Assembly: GCA_002435745.1 (NCBI GenBank)
Contig: DIWT01000035.1
Coordinates: 1-25,908, forward strand
Direction of reading: 5' to 3'
Length of the DNA stretch: 25,908 bases
From: a bacterium UBP15_UBA6099
GTDB lineage: Bacteria > UBP15 > UBA6099
Below are positions 14,254 to 21,978 of this stretch, one piece after another; the stretch's first letter is position 1; every line of letters starts with the position of its first letter. A program made the translations under genes and the position numbers. The notes under the pieces are model-generated. The model searched no databases, was not told the origin of the DNA, and saw only the letters and a program-made list of their open reading frames with translations.

Positions 14254-15003
14254 ATGATTGAGACAAAAGACCTAGTGGTGAAATTCGGGCCGAAGACGGT
14301 GCTCGACGGTGTGAATTTTCACGCGGCCGCCGGCGAGATAGTCACCCTCATGGGCGGAAGCGGCTGCGGCAAAAGCACTCTGCTTCGCGCCCTCATGAAA
14401 CTTATCAACGCGACATCGGGGCAAATCTTCATCGACGGAGAGAGGGTGGACGACTTTTCCGAAACTCAGATGAACGAGGTGCGCAAGAAGATGGGGATGG
14501 TTTTTCAGGAGGGCGCGCTGTTCGACTCGATGAACGTTAGGGAAAACGTGGCGTTCCCGCTCAGGCGGCACACTCGGATGAAAGAGAAAGAGATACGGGA
14601 AATCGTGAGGGAAAGACTTGAGGCGGTAGGATTGAAAGGCGTGGAAGAAAACAGGCCCGACCAGTTGAGCGGAGGCATGAGGCGTCGAGTTGCGATAGCC
14701 AGAGCGCTTGCGCTCAGCCCTCGCGCGCTCCTGTACGACGAGCCGACCGCCGGACTCGACCCGCTCCTGACCGCCACCGTTTCCGACTTGATTATGAGGA
14801 TGCGCGACAGGTACGGCACGACGTCGATAGTGGTCACGCACGACATAGACGCCGCGTCGCGCATCAGCGACAGAATAGCGATGATACACGAAGGGCGCAT
14901 ACTTGCCGAAGGCAAACTCGACGAACTGGAGCGCTGCGGGCATCCGCACATCGGCGCGTTTCTCAACGCCATGCGGCCCGGCGGCGCGATCGGAGGAAAT
15001 TAA
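14254..15003 (+). CDS. mlaF: MlaF-family ABC transporter ATPase (lipid transport)
   Basis: A 249-residue ATPase that powers the MlaE permease. Walker A is GGSGCGKST (34-42), the signature is LSGGMRRR (138-145) and Walker B is LLYDEPTAGLDP (159-170), followed by the H-loop in VVTHD. GMVFQEGALFDSMNVREN (81-98) is characteristic of MlaF/Mkl proteins. ATG 14254 is preferred over an in-frame TTG at 14242 because it gives the usual N-terminus; the ribosome site GGGCGGGG is 12 bases upstream and weak. The stop codon touches the start of the next gene, which suggests coupled translation. The last residues lack the long C-terminal extension seen in some MlaF proteins. Confidence 0.94.
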   Translation: MIETKDLVVKFGPKTVLDGVNFHAAAGEIVTLMGGSGCGKSTLLRALMKLINATSGQIFIDGERVDDFSETQMNEVRKKMGMVFQEGALFDSMNVRENVAFPLRRHTRMKEKEIREIVRERLEAVGLKGVEENRPDQLSGGMRRRVAIARALALSPRALLYDEPTAGLDPLLTATVSDLIMRMRDRYGTTSIVVTHDIDAASRISDRIAMIHEGRILAEGKLDELERCGHPHIGAFLNAMRPGGAIGGN

Positions 15004-16344
15004 ATGTTCACACATTATTTCAAAGTCGGCGCGGGAGTTCTGGCCGCCGCCGCCATCCTGATCATAGGCTACAACCGCGTTCAGGAAATGCGCCTCGACA
15101 ACGACAACAGCTACACGCTTAAAGCCGTGTTCTCCAACGTTCAGGGCCTCGGCGCGGGCAACGCCGTATGGCTTTCAGGCATCAGCATCGGCAAGGTCGA
15201 ATCCATGGAGCTGATGGACAACGGCGACGTCATGCTCAACCTTCGCATCGAAAAGAAATATAAAATTCATAAGACATCCAGTTTTACTATCAAGGTCGGG
15301 TTCCTCGAAGACAAAGTTCTCAACATCGAGGCTCCACGCAACGTCACTCCTCCTTACACCTATTTCAATGACGGCGATATCGTCAGCGAAACGAAGTCTC
15401 CCGCCACAGTGCCGGACATCATCGACAAGGCCAACACCGCGCTCGCGGAGATGAACCTGATACTCGCAAAAACCCGCGTGATGATGGAGAGCGAGAGGCT
15501 TCAGAACGACATCTTCGCCACCACCGAGAATGTCCGCATGATAACCGAGGAAGCCCTGAAATTCACTGTAGCGCTCAGGCAGACGGGCGACACGGGCAGC
15601 GGAAAGGTTGTTGACGTTCTCGAAAACGCGAGGATAATCACGGAGAACCTAAAGGCGACTTCTTTAAAAATAGACACGCTCATAACCGATGTCGACCGCG
15701 TGGTTCTGCACACGGAAGACATTGTGGGAGATGAACTTTTTAAGAGCGAAATCAAGCAGACCGTTTACACGCTGAAGAAATCGCTCGAAAACGTGGAGGA
15801 ATCCACGCGCGCGATCAGGGACCTCGTAACGGACACTGAAGTCAATCAGGACATACGCGAGACGATAAAGACTACGCGCGCCACGATGGAGAACGCCGAC
15901 AAAGCGGCAAGCAGTTTCACCAAGATGATCCGCGCCATCAACGCCACAGAATTCAAACCCGATTTCGGCCTTAGATACGAGGGCAGGAAAGACAAGTATT
16001 TCGCCGACATGAACGTCCGAGTGTTCCCGCCTAACTCCGAAGTGTTTTATCTTTTCGGCTTCGACGACCTCGGAGAAAATAGCACGACGAATCTGCAGTT
16101 CGGAGTCAAAGGTTTCAAGCCGGACATGTGGTATAAATTCGGCGTCAAAAGCGGCAAACTCGGCGGCGGGTTCGAGTATCAGAAAAATAAAACTTATTAC
16201 GTAGGGGAGATATCCGACCCGAACGACCTTCAATTGAACCTTCGCGCCGGACGGGCTATAAATGACAATCTCTATTACATGTTAGGCTGGGAAAGCTTTA
16301 TGAAAGACAACTCGGCCTCTTTCGGCCTTCTTCAGAGATATTGA
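15004..16344 (+). CDS. mlaD: MCE/MlaD-family lipid-binding protein with long C-terminal domain
   Basis: A 446-residue protein anchored by one N-terminal membrane helix (~8-24), followed by a single MCE domain (~36-120, with FSNVQGLGAGNAVWLSGISIG). Next is a long helical region (~135-310, NDIFATTENVRMITEEA) of the type that forms a tube in MCE hexamers. Residues ~315-446 are rich in alternating aromatic and polar residues and end in a terminal aromatic (QRY), like a beta-barrel or outer-membrane-facing domain. E. coli MlaD is far shorter (about 183 residues). GGAGG precedes the ATG, which directly follows the mlaF stop. No mlaA, mlaB or mlaC gene is adjacent. Confidence 0.9.
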   Translation: MFTHYFKVGAGVLAAAAILIIGYNRVQEMRLDNDNSYTLKAVFSNVQGLGAGNAVWLSGISIGKVESMELMDNGDVMLNLRIEKKYKIHKTSSFTIKVGFLEDKVLNIEAPRNVTPPYTYFNDGDIVSETKSPATVPDIIDKANTALAEMNLILAKTRVMMESERLQNDIFATTENVRMITEEALKFTVALRQTGDTGSGKVVDVLENARIITENLKATSLKIDTLITDVDRVVLHTEDIVGDELFKSEIKQTVYTLKKSLENVEESTRAIRDLVTDTEVNQDIRETIKTTRATMENADKAASSFTKMIRAINATEFKPDFGLRYEGRKDKYFADMNVRVFPPNSEVFYLFGFDDLGENSTTNLQFGVKGFKPDMWYKFGVKSGKLGGGFEYQKNKTYYVGEISDPNDLQLNLRAGRAINDNLYYMLGWESFMKDNSASFGLLQRY

Positions 16345-16377
16345 TAATCGACGGCGATCTGGATTCGTTCGGATATG

Positions 16378-16494
16378 CGAAGAACTAAATGAAAGCTCCC
16401 ATTTACTATTTGGTGAAAAGCATCATGCGCAAAAGAAAAAGTTTTGCGCATGGCACACTTGGTAGTGGGTAGAATCATCTAATAGCATGTATAA
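16378..16494 (+). repeat. 117-bp dispersed repeat, copy 3
   Basis: Identical over 117 bases to the reverse complement of 6131-6247 and over 74 bases to positions 1-74. The stem CATGCGCAAAA (16424-16434) pairs with TTTTGCGCATG (16442-16452). It lies between the convergent ends of the mla cluster and the nadK operon, where it could separate the two transcripts. Confidence 0.95.
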
Positions 16495-16554
16495 TCTTAT
16501 GGAACAGCGGCGAGAAGAATTTGAGGTTTTTCTCGTGAAAAATCCGGGTTGGTT

Positions 16555-17238
16555 TTATTTTGACTTGCGTATGAAAGCGGCGGAAAGCAAAGCCCTTGAA
16601 ATATCCAGTCCCTGCCGGGCGCGGTGCATGTAGCCGCGAAGAGTTTTGCCGGTCGGCCTGTGGGAGAGCGCGACGGGAACCTCGACCACCTTTTTTCCCG
16701 CGCGCACCGCGTCTATCAGCATTGATGTTTCCACCCCGAAATCATTTCTCAAAGGATAGACGGATTCGAGAGTGGAGCGGCGAAGCGCGCGCTGGCCGGA
16801 GAGGGGGGATGTCGCTCTGTATCCGCACATTATACGGACTCCCCATCGGGCGAATTTGAGAACGAACCCGAATCCGCCTCCGGGAACCGAAAAACTGCCT
16901 ATGGCCATGTCCGCGCCGCCGGAGCGGACGGCGTCGAGTATCGGACGCGCGTTCGACGCGCTGTCTCCGAGATCGGCGTCGAGAAACATGATGGTCTCGC
17001 CGAGAGCCGCCGCAAGGCCGGCGTTAAGCGCGGCTCCCTTGCCTCTGTTCTTCGGTCTTCTCACAAGCCGCGCTCCGTGCGCGAGAGCCACCTGCGCCGT
17101 GTCGTCAGTAGAACCGTCGTCGATCACTATCGTCTCGTCTCCCAACCCGCAGTGAATGAGCGCTTCGAGAGTGTGGCCCAGCCTGTCCGCCTCATTGTAC
17201 GCCGGGATGATTATCGACACGGTTCCGGGATTAAGCAT
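16555..17238 (-). CDS. Family 2 glycosyltransferase (polyprenyl-phosphate-sugar type)
   Basis: A 227-residue GT-A fold enzyme. Landmarks are SIIIPAYNEADRL (8-20), the nucleotide-binding IDDGSTDDT (39-47), RPKNRGKGAALNAGL (61-75) and the metal-binding FLDADLGD (85-92). The pattern resembles dolichol- or undecaprenyl-phosphate sugar synthases, but the sugar and acceptor cannot be read. There is no membrane segment; the C-terminus is basic (RKSK) and may dock on the membrane. Its ATG overlaps the steB stop codon (TGATG), so translation is probably coupled. It is the last gene of the nadK operon and its product may feed envelope glycan synthesis. Confidence 0.88.
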   Translation of the reverse strand: MLNPGTVSIIIPAYNEADRLGHTLEALIHCGLGDETIVIDDGSTDDTAQVALAHGARLVRRPKNRGKGAALNAGLAAALGETIMFLDADLGDSASNARPILDAVRSGGADMAIGSFSVPGGGFGFVLKFARWGVRIMCGYRATSPLSGQRALRRSTLESVYPLRNDFGVETSMLIDAVRAGKKVVEVPVALSHRPTGKTLRGYMHRARQGLDISRALLSAAFIRKSK

Positions 17239-18053
17239 CAGAATCCGCCCGCCTTTCCCTGCCTCTGTTTCTGTATTTCACGCAGGCTCATGATAAGGTC
17301 AATCTGGCTGTTTATGCTCTCTGCGCTTTGAAAGTAAGGATAAGGCGTCGGTTTGAAAACGCTCTGATAAGACTCGCTCTCGCCGAAAACCACATTGGCG
17401 ACGATGCCTTTATTCTCAACGGCGGCTTGCTGAAGAGGAATAAGAATGGTTCGCAGAAGTTGAGGCTCCAGATCATTGCCGAGCGCGAAAACGATTGCGT
17501 CAGCGCCCGAAGAAAAACCGCCCGCCGCGACGGCTCCGTCCGCAAGGAAAGCGTCAGTTAGCTTAGAGCCGTAAGCAGAGCCTCTGAGGAGTTCCTTGGC
17601 AAGGCGCTCGGTGTAATCGGAAGGAGACTCTCCGGCGAGTTCGGCAAGCCTTTCAGGCGCGAGCCTCAGCTTGAAAACCACCGAGGCGTCGGCGGCCTTA
17701 AGCGGCCCGGCGACAGTGTCGTCCCCTTCGGGGGCAAGGGCCGATATATCGCCGATTGTCACTACGCCCACGCGAAGCCCCTCGAGCCTGCCTTCAAGGA
17801 GCTTCGGCACCATCGTGCCTTCGAGGGAGGCTATCCGCTCCCTCGCGCCTTCAAGCTGGCTCTTGGACTCGCTCATCTCTTTGCGGATTTCCTTGTAGTT
17901 CGTTTCAAGCTTCTGAATCACTTGATCCTGACGCTCGAGTATGGCGCTGATGCCGAAGAAATTGGTGCTGCTGCCGACAATGATTCCGACCCCTAAAGCA
18001 AGAAAAACGGCGGCGAGCGACAACGCGTGATATTTGATATCTATAGGTCCCAA
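17238..18053 (-). CDS. steB: SteB / MctB-family membrane-anchored coiled-coil protein
   Basis: A 271-residue protein with an N-terminal membrane helix (YHALSLAAVFLALGVGIIVG, ~8-27), then a coiled coil (~35-80, ERQDQVIQKLETNYKEIRKE) and an alpha/beta domain outside the membrane. The N-terminal pattern is that of the family often labelled copper transporter MctB. In Corynebacterium the SteB member works with SteA in cell separation at the septum. The SteB name is favoured here because the gene follows steA after 13 bp. The C-terminal domain ends with a Gln/Arg-rich tail. The copper label has no support in this sequence: no Cys- or Met-rich metal motif is seen. Confidence 0.82.
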   Translation of the reverse strand: MGPIDIKYHALSLAAVFLALGVGIIVGSSTNFFGISAILERQDQVIQKLETNYKEIRKEMSESKSQLEGARERIASLEGTMVPKLLEGRLEGLRVGVVTIGDISALAPEGDDTVAGPLKAADASVVFKLRLAPERLAELAGESPSDYTERLAKELLRGSAYGSKLTDAFLADGAVAAGGFSSGADAIVFALGNDLEPQLLRTILIPLQQAAVENKGIVANVVFGESESYQSVFKPTPYPYFQSAESINSQIDLIMSLREIQKQRQGKAGGF

Positions 18054-18066
18054 GAAAAGCCTCCCG

Positions 18067-19185
18067 TCACATATTGAACATCAATTTAAGCAACCGCATG
18101 AACTGCTGCGTCAAAGGGCCGAGCGGCGACACGAGAAAAATCGCCGCTATCGGAAAAGCCGCCGCCGCCGCAAGATAAATCAGCAGCATCGGCCTGACTT
18201 TGTTCTGATAAAGTTTGCTAATGCCCTTGGCGTCCACGAGCACGGAGCCGACTCTCAGCCGGGTGAGGAAAGTGCTGGCCATGCCGCCCCGGCCTTTCGA
18301 GAGAAATTCCTCGACGCTGAAATGGCTTCCGACGATTGTGATAAGCTCCGCGCCGCGCTCGAACGCAAGCAGCAGCGCCAAGTCCTCGCTCGTTCCGATG
18401 GACGGAATAGGAATGCCCTCCAGTCCGAGAGAATTCAGCCTCTCCATGCCGGGAGCCTCGCCGCCCTCGTATGCGTGGACTATCAGAATAGCCCCGCATC
18501 GAAGCGCCGCGTCGGTCACGCTGTCCATGTCGCCCAGAATGATGTTCGGCTTGAAACCGAATTCTATCAGCGCGTCCGCCCCTCCGTCGACCGCTATAAG
18601 CACAGGCCCTTGTTCGTGGATATACTGCCGCAGCGTGTCGAGGTCCTTTTTGAATTCCGAGCCGCGCACGACGATCAGCGCCTGCCTGCCTCTGAAGTCC
18701 AACCGCAGCGACCCCATGTTCAGGTTGCTGTACAGCAGACTTTTCTCTTTGTCGAGGTAGGCCAGCGTGTTGGCCGCGAAGTTCTCGAAGACTTCTCCCA
18801 TGTGCTCTTTGGCAAGCTGATTGCGCGCGTTCAACATCCGTATGTCCGCCACCGCTCCGGTCGCGAGGACCGCGCCGTTCTTGCGTATCTCTCCGTCGAC
18901 GACATCGACGCGGTCTCCGTCGGAAATCTTCGCGGCAAGCTCGTCTCCGGCGTTGTCTATGAGAGGTATCCCGGCGTCGATAAGAAGGTAGGGGCCTCGG
19001 TTTACGTATTTTCCCGAAATGGAGGAATGGCAGTTTATCACCGCGCGAGGTTTGCATGCCACGAGGTTTTCAGCGGCCACCATGTCGAGGTCCTCGTGCA
19101 TTATCACCGCAATGTCGCCGGGCTTCAGCCTTTTCACCAAGTTCTTGGTGCGGCGGTCGATTTTCGCTATTCCTGAAAATATCAT
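18067..19185 (-). CDS. steA: SteA-like cytokinetic ring / TPK-fold protein
   Basis: A 372-residue protein. The N-terminal region matches the SteA pattern: VKRLKPGDIAVIMHEDLDMVA, then NCHSSISGKYVNRGP (51-65). The central domain (~165-320) has a thiamin-pyrophosphokinase-like fold with AVDGGADALIEFG (198-210) and GDMDS (218-222), which is why such proteins are sometimes called thiamin pyrophosphokinase. The C-terminus has one or two membrane segments (~332-372, LLIYLAAAAAFPIAAIFLV). In Corynebacterium SteA and SteB form a membrane complex at the division site. It lies 30 bp after recN and 13 bp before steB. Confidence 0.85.
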   Translation of the reverse strand: MIFSGIAKIDRRTKNLVKRLKPGDIAVIMHEDLDMVAAENLVACKPRAVINCHSSISGKYVNRGPYLLIDAGIPLIDNAGDELAAKISDGDRVDVVDGEIRKNGAVLATGAVADIRMLNARNQLAKEHMGEVFENFAANTLAYLDKEKSLLYSNLNMGSLRLDFRGRQALIVVRGSEFKKDLDTLRQYIHEQGPVLIAVDGGADALIEFGFKPNIILGDMDSVTDAALRCGAILIVHAYEGGEAPGMERLNSLGLEGIPIPSIGTSEDLALLLAFERGAELITIVGSHFSVEEFLSKGRGGMASTFLTRLRVGSVLVDAKGISKLYQNKVRPMLLIYLAAAAAFPIAAIFLVSPLGPLTQQFMRLLKLMFNM

Positions 19186-19215
19186 TTTCGTTTCCGCGCG
19201 CGTCGCGCGCCATTC

Positions 19216-20964
19216 CTATGTTTTTGCGCATTCGCGGGCGGGCGTCTTTTTTGAATCGCCGTCGGATTTATCCCGTTCCGCGTCGTCTATCATTTGCCTT
19301 GCCATCGAAGCTGATGCGTCTCTCACTCCGGAATCGCCCAGCATCCTGCATATCTCCCGCAGCCTGTCTTCGCCTCGGGCTATGGAGGCGCGCATTACGG
19401 TGCGACCGCCTCTGCCTTCTTTCGACACCGCCACATGCGTGTCCGCGAAAGCGGCTATCTGGGGCAGGTGGGTTACCGCCAGCACCTGACGGTCTTTCGC
19501 GAGCGCCGCTAGTTTCCTTCCTATCGCGTTTGCGGTAAGCCCGCCTACGCCTGAGTCTATCTCGTCGAAAATCAGGGTGGGGGCGTCGTCGCAGCGGTTG
19601 AGAAGCGTTTTGAAGGCCAGCATCACGCGCGACATCTCGCCTCCCGAAGCGACATCTCCCAGCGGGCGGGCAGGCTCTCCGGGATTTGCCGAAAACAGGA
19701 ATTCGGCAGTCTCGGCGCCGGACGCCGAAGGAACGCCGTCTTCGTCGAGCGCGCTTCTGAACTCCACCTCGAATGAAGCTCCCTTCATCGCCAGTTCGCC
19801 AAGCTCTTTTTTCATCTGTTTTTCAAAAGTCGCAGCGGTCTTTTTTCTGCATTCGGTAAGTTTAGCCGATTTCTCGGACAATTGAGAGCGGGTTTTTTTA
19901 ATAGCTTCGTCAAGCTCGGCGCCGGAGGCGTCGCTGCGGTCGAGTTCGGCCACCCGCGCGCGCGCCGCGTCTCTTGCGCTCAACAGTCCGCCGACGCCGT
20001 CGCATCTATTTTTTTTCATCAGGTCACGCGTCTCCAGCAGCCTGTCCTGAAGTCCCCTGAGTCGTCCCGGGTCAGCCTCTATCTCGTCCGACAGGTCGCG
20101 CAGGATTCTCGCCGCCGCGTCCGCCAGAGCGTCCGCCTCAAGCAGTTTCTCCCTTGCCGCATCCAGTCTCGGCTCGACTCCTTCGAGATTGTCCAGTTCC
20201 CCCAGCGCGGATGCGATAAGATTGAGAGCGGACGTCTCGTTAGAGTCTCTGCCAACCATAGAGAAAGCGTTGGACGCCGCCTCGGCTAGTTCAGAAGCGC
20301 GTTCGAGCAGCCGCGCCTCCCGTTCGGCTTCGGCGTGCTCTTCTTCGCTTTTCACCGCTGATTCAATCTCGTTTATCCTGAAGAGTAGAAGATCGCGCTC
20401 GTCCTCGCGTTTTCTTCTTTGCGATTCGACGCTCTCCTTTTCCGAAGTCGAGGAGTTCAGAGAGCGTCTAAGGGAAGCGATTTCGCGGACAAGCGACCGG
20501 TGTGAATCCGAGCCGAGCGCGTCCAGAAACCGGGTGTGGTCTCTTCCTCTCAATATCGCCTGATGATCGTATTGCCCGTGAATGTCGGCGAGCCGTTCTC
20601 CCACCGAGCGGAGCAGGGCGGCGGAAGCGGCGCGCGAGTTGAGCCTCGCCGTCGATCTTCCGTTTTCCGATATCTCGCGTTGAATTATCAACTCTCCGTC
20701 CTCGACCGCGATGCCCGCTTCGTTCAAAGCGGCCGAAGCGTCGGCGGGCGGCTCCCAATCGAAAACCGCCTCCAACGATGCCTTCTCGGCTCCCGACCGC
20801 ACCATCGCCCCGGACGCTTTTCCGCCCAATAGCAGGTTTATCGCGTTCACAAGAACCGATTTCCCGGAGCCTGTCTCTCCTGTTATGACGTTTAGTCCGC
20901 CGCCCAACGACACTTTCAGGTCGTCGGCGAGAGCGAAGTCATGCGCGCTGAACTCGCGTATCAA
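19216..20964 (-). CDS. recN: DNA repair protein RecN
   Basis: A 582-residue SMC-like ATPase for double-strand-break repair. Walker A is GETGSGKS (29-36) near the N-terminus. The ABC signature ASGGEMSRVMLAF and Walker B LIFDEIDSGVGG are near the C-terminus, followed by LAVTHLPQIAAFAD. The middle ~300 residues are coiled coil, as in the family. The length is slightly above the usual 550-570. RecN gathers broken ends with RecA. It follows nadK after 9 bp, a pairing seen in many bacteria. The C-terminal tail (DDAERDKSDGDSKKT) is charged and beyond the conserved core. Confidence 0.96.
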   Translation of the reverse strand: MIREFSAHDFALADDLKVSLGGGLNVITGETGSGKSVLVNAINLLLGGKASGAMVRSGAEKASLEAVFDWEPPADASAALNEAGIAVEDGELIIQREISENGRSTARLNSRAASAALLRSVGERLADIHGQYDHQAILRGRDHTRFLDALGSDSHRSLVREIASLRRSLNSSTSEKESVESQRRKREDERDLLLFRINEIESAVKSEEEHAEAEREARLLERASELAEAASNAFSMVGRDSNETSALNLIASALGELDNLEGVEPRLDAAREKLLEADALADAAARILRDLSDEIEADPGRLRGLQDRLLETRDLMKKNRCDGVGGLLSARDAARARVAELDRSDASGAELDEAIKKTRSQLSEKSAKLTECRKKTAATFEKQMKKELGELAMKGASFEVEFRSALDEDGVPSASGAETAEFLFSANPGEPARPLGDVASGGEMSRVMLAFKTLLNRCDDAPTLIFDEIDSGVGGLTANAIGRKLAALAKDRQVLAVTHLPQIAAFADTHVAVSKEGRGGRTVMRASIARGEDRLREICRMLGDSGVRDASASMARQMIDDAERDKSDGDSKKTPARECAKT

Positions 20965-20973
20965 AACCGGGCC

Positions 20974-21798
20974 TCATCTGGTGTGAAGTTTTCCTCTTAC
21001 TGTTTCAAAAAACCGAGAAGGTTTAAGCCTGACGAAGCGGGCAGGGCGCTCCGCCCTGCGGACGACGACCTCGCTGCCCGGCTCTAGCGGCTGTTCCTTC
21101 TGTCCGTCGATTATCGCCATGATATCCGTTCTTACGGACGGCACGGCGACCCTCGTGACATCGTTTCCTGCAATCACAAGCGACCTTTCCAGCAGCGTGT
21201 GCGGGCAGATAGGCGTAATCACTATCACGTCCAGCCCCGGGGACACCATCGGCCCGCCCGCTGAAAGCGAGTACGCCGTCGAGCCTGTCGCGCTGGATAT
21301 AATCAGTCCGTCCCCCGGAAACTCAGTGAAGTATTCGTCGTTGATGAATATCTTCAACCTGACGATTATTCCGGTGTTCTTTGATATGACAACGTCGTTT
21401 ACCGCCGGAAGTGTTATCCTTTTCCCGGAGTCTCTGCACGTCAGATCGGTTTCAAGCATCGAGCGCTCTTCTATCTGACAGTCTCCTTCGAGAATTTTCG
21501 ACAACGCTATCCGCGCGTCCAGATATTTTATTTCGGTGAGGAAACCGAGGCCGCCGAAATCGATTCCAACGATGGGGACGCCTTCTTTGGACGCCATGCG
21601 CGCCCCGCCCAGCAGCGTGCCGTCTCCGCCCATCACTATCAGCAGGTCCAGCCCGCGAGGCAGCCGCTCGGCGGCGTCTTTGACAACCGTCGCCCCAACG
21701 CCTTTTTCTTCCAGCCAGTCCTTCAGCTCCTTGACTTTTTCAGGCTCTACCTTCTGCCTGTTTACCCGTATTCCCACCCTCTTAATCTTATCTATCAT
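20974..21798 (-). CDS. nadK: NAD kinase
   Basis: A 274-residue enzyme that phosphorylates NAD to NADP. The phosphate-donor motif is MGGDGT (56-61), followed by GIDFGGLGFLTE (78-89). NDVVI, and the glycine-rich GDGLIISSATGSTAYSLSAGGP, cover the NAD site. The usual GVNxGxLGFLTE has Asp for Asn here, a minor variant. AGGAG precedes the ATG by nine bases. As first gene of the five-gene operon, its promoter probably controls recN, steA, steB and the glycosyltransferase. Confidence 0.96.
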   Translation of the reverse strand: MIDKIKRVGIRVNRQKVEPEKVKELKDWLEEKGVGATVVKDAAERLPRGLDLLIVMGGDGTLLGGARMASKEGVPIVGIDFGGLGFLTEIKYLDARIALSKILEGDCQIEERSMLETDLTCRDSGKRITLPAVNDVVISKNTGIIVRLKIFINDEYFTEFPGDGLIISSATGSTAYSLSAGGPMVSPGLDVIVITPICPHTLLERSLVIAGNDVTRVAVPSVRTDIMAIIDGQKEQPLEPGSEVVVRRAERPARFVRLKPSRFFETVRGKLHTR

Positions 21799-21845
21799 AG
21801 TAGTGTCTCCTAAGGGACGAGGCGGAAACCGTCCGGCCCGACATC

Positions 21846-21874
21846 AGTTTAACACAAAGCCACTGCCGCGTGAA
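21846..21874 (-). promoter_or_regulatory. Candidate promoter of the nadK-recN-steAB operon
   Basis: On the minus strand TTCACG (21874-21869) and TAAACT (21851-21846) are 17 bases apart; each matches consensus at four of six positions. Predicted start near 21839, about 40 bases before the nadK ATG. Confidence 0.35.
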
Positions 21875-21912
21875 GTTTCGTTTGCTCGCTGAGGTCTCCC
21901 GCGCTTTTTGTG

Positions 21913-21942
21913 TTGACCTTACGACTCAATCTCTGTTATGTT
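21913..21942 (+). promoter_or_regulatory. Candidate promoter of the MFS-SDR unit
   Basis: TTGACC (21913-21918) and TATGTT (21937-21942) are 18 bases apart. TG at 21934-21935 gives an extended -10. Predicted start near 21949, about 30 bases before the ATG at 21979. It is divergent from the nadK promoter, 39 bp away. Confidence 0.5.
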
Positions 21943-21978
21943 AGGCTTGAAAGCGATAACTCACTCTGGGGAGACAAT

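Noticed and set aside
17238..18053. Copper transporter annotation for the SteB-like protein
   Set aside because: There is only one membrane helix and no metal-binding Cys/Met/His cluster; the position after steA supports a division role.
18034..19176. 380-codon plus-strand frame opposite steA
   Set aside because: It mirrors the whole steA gene and has no family motifs; the steA frame has clear SteA and TPK-like motifs.
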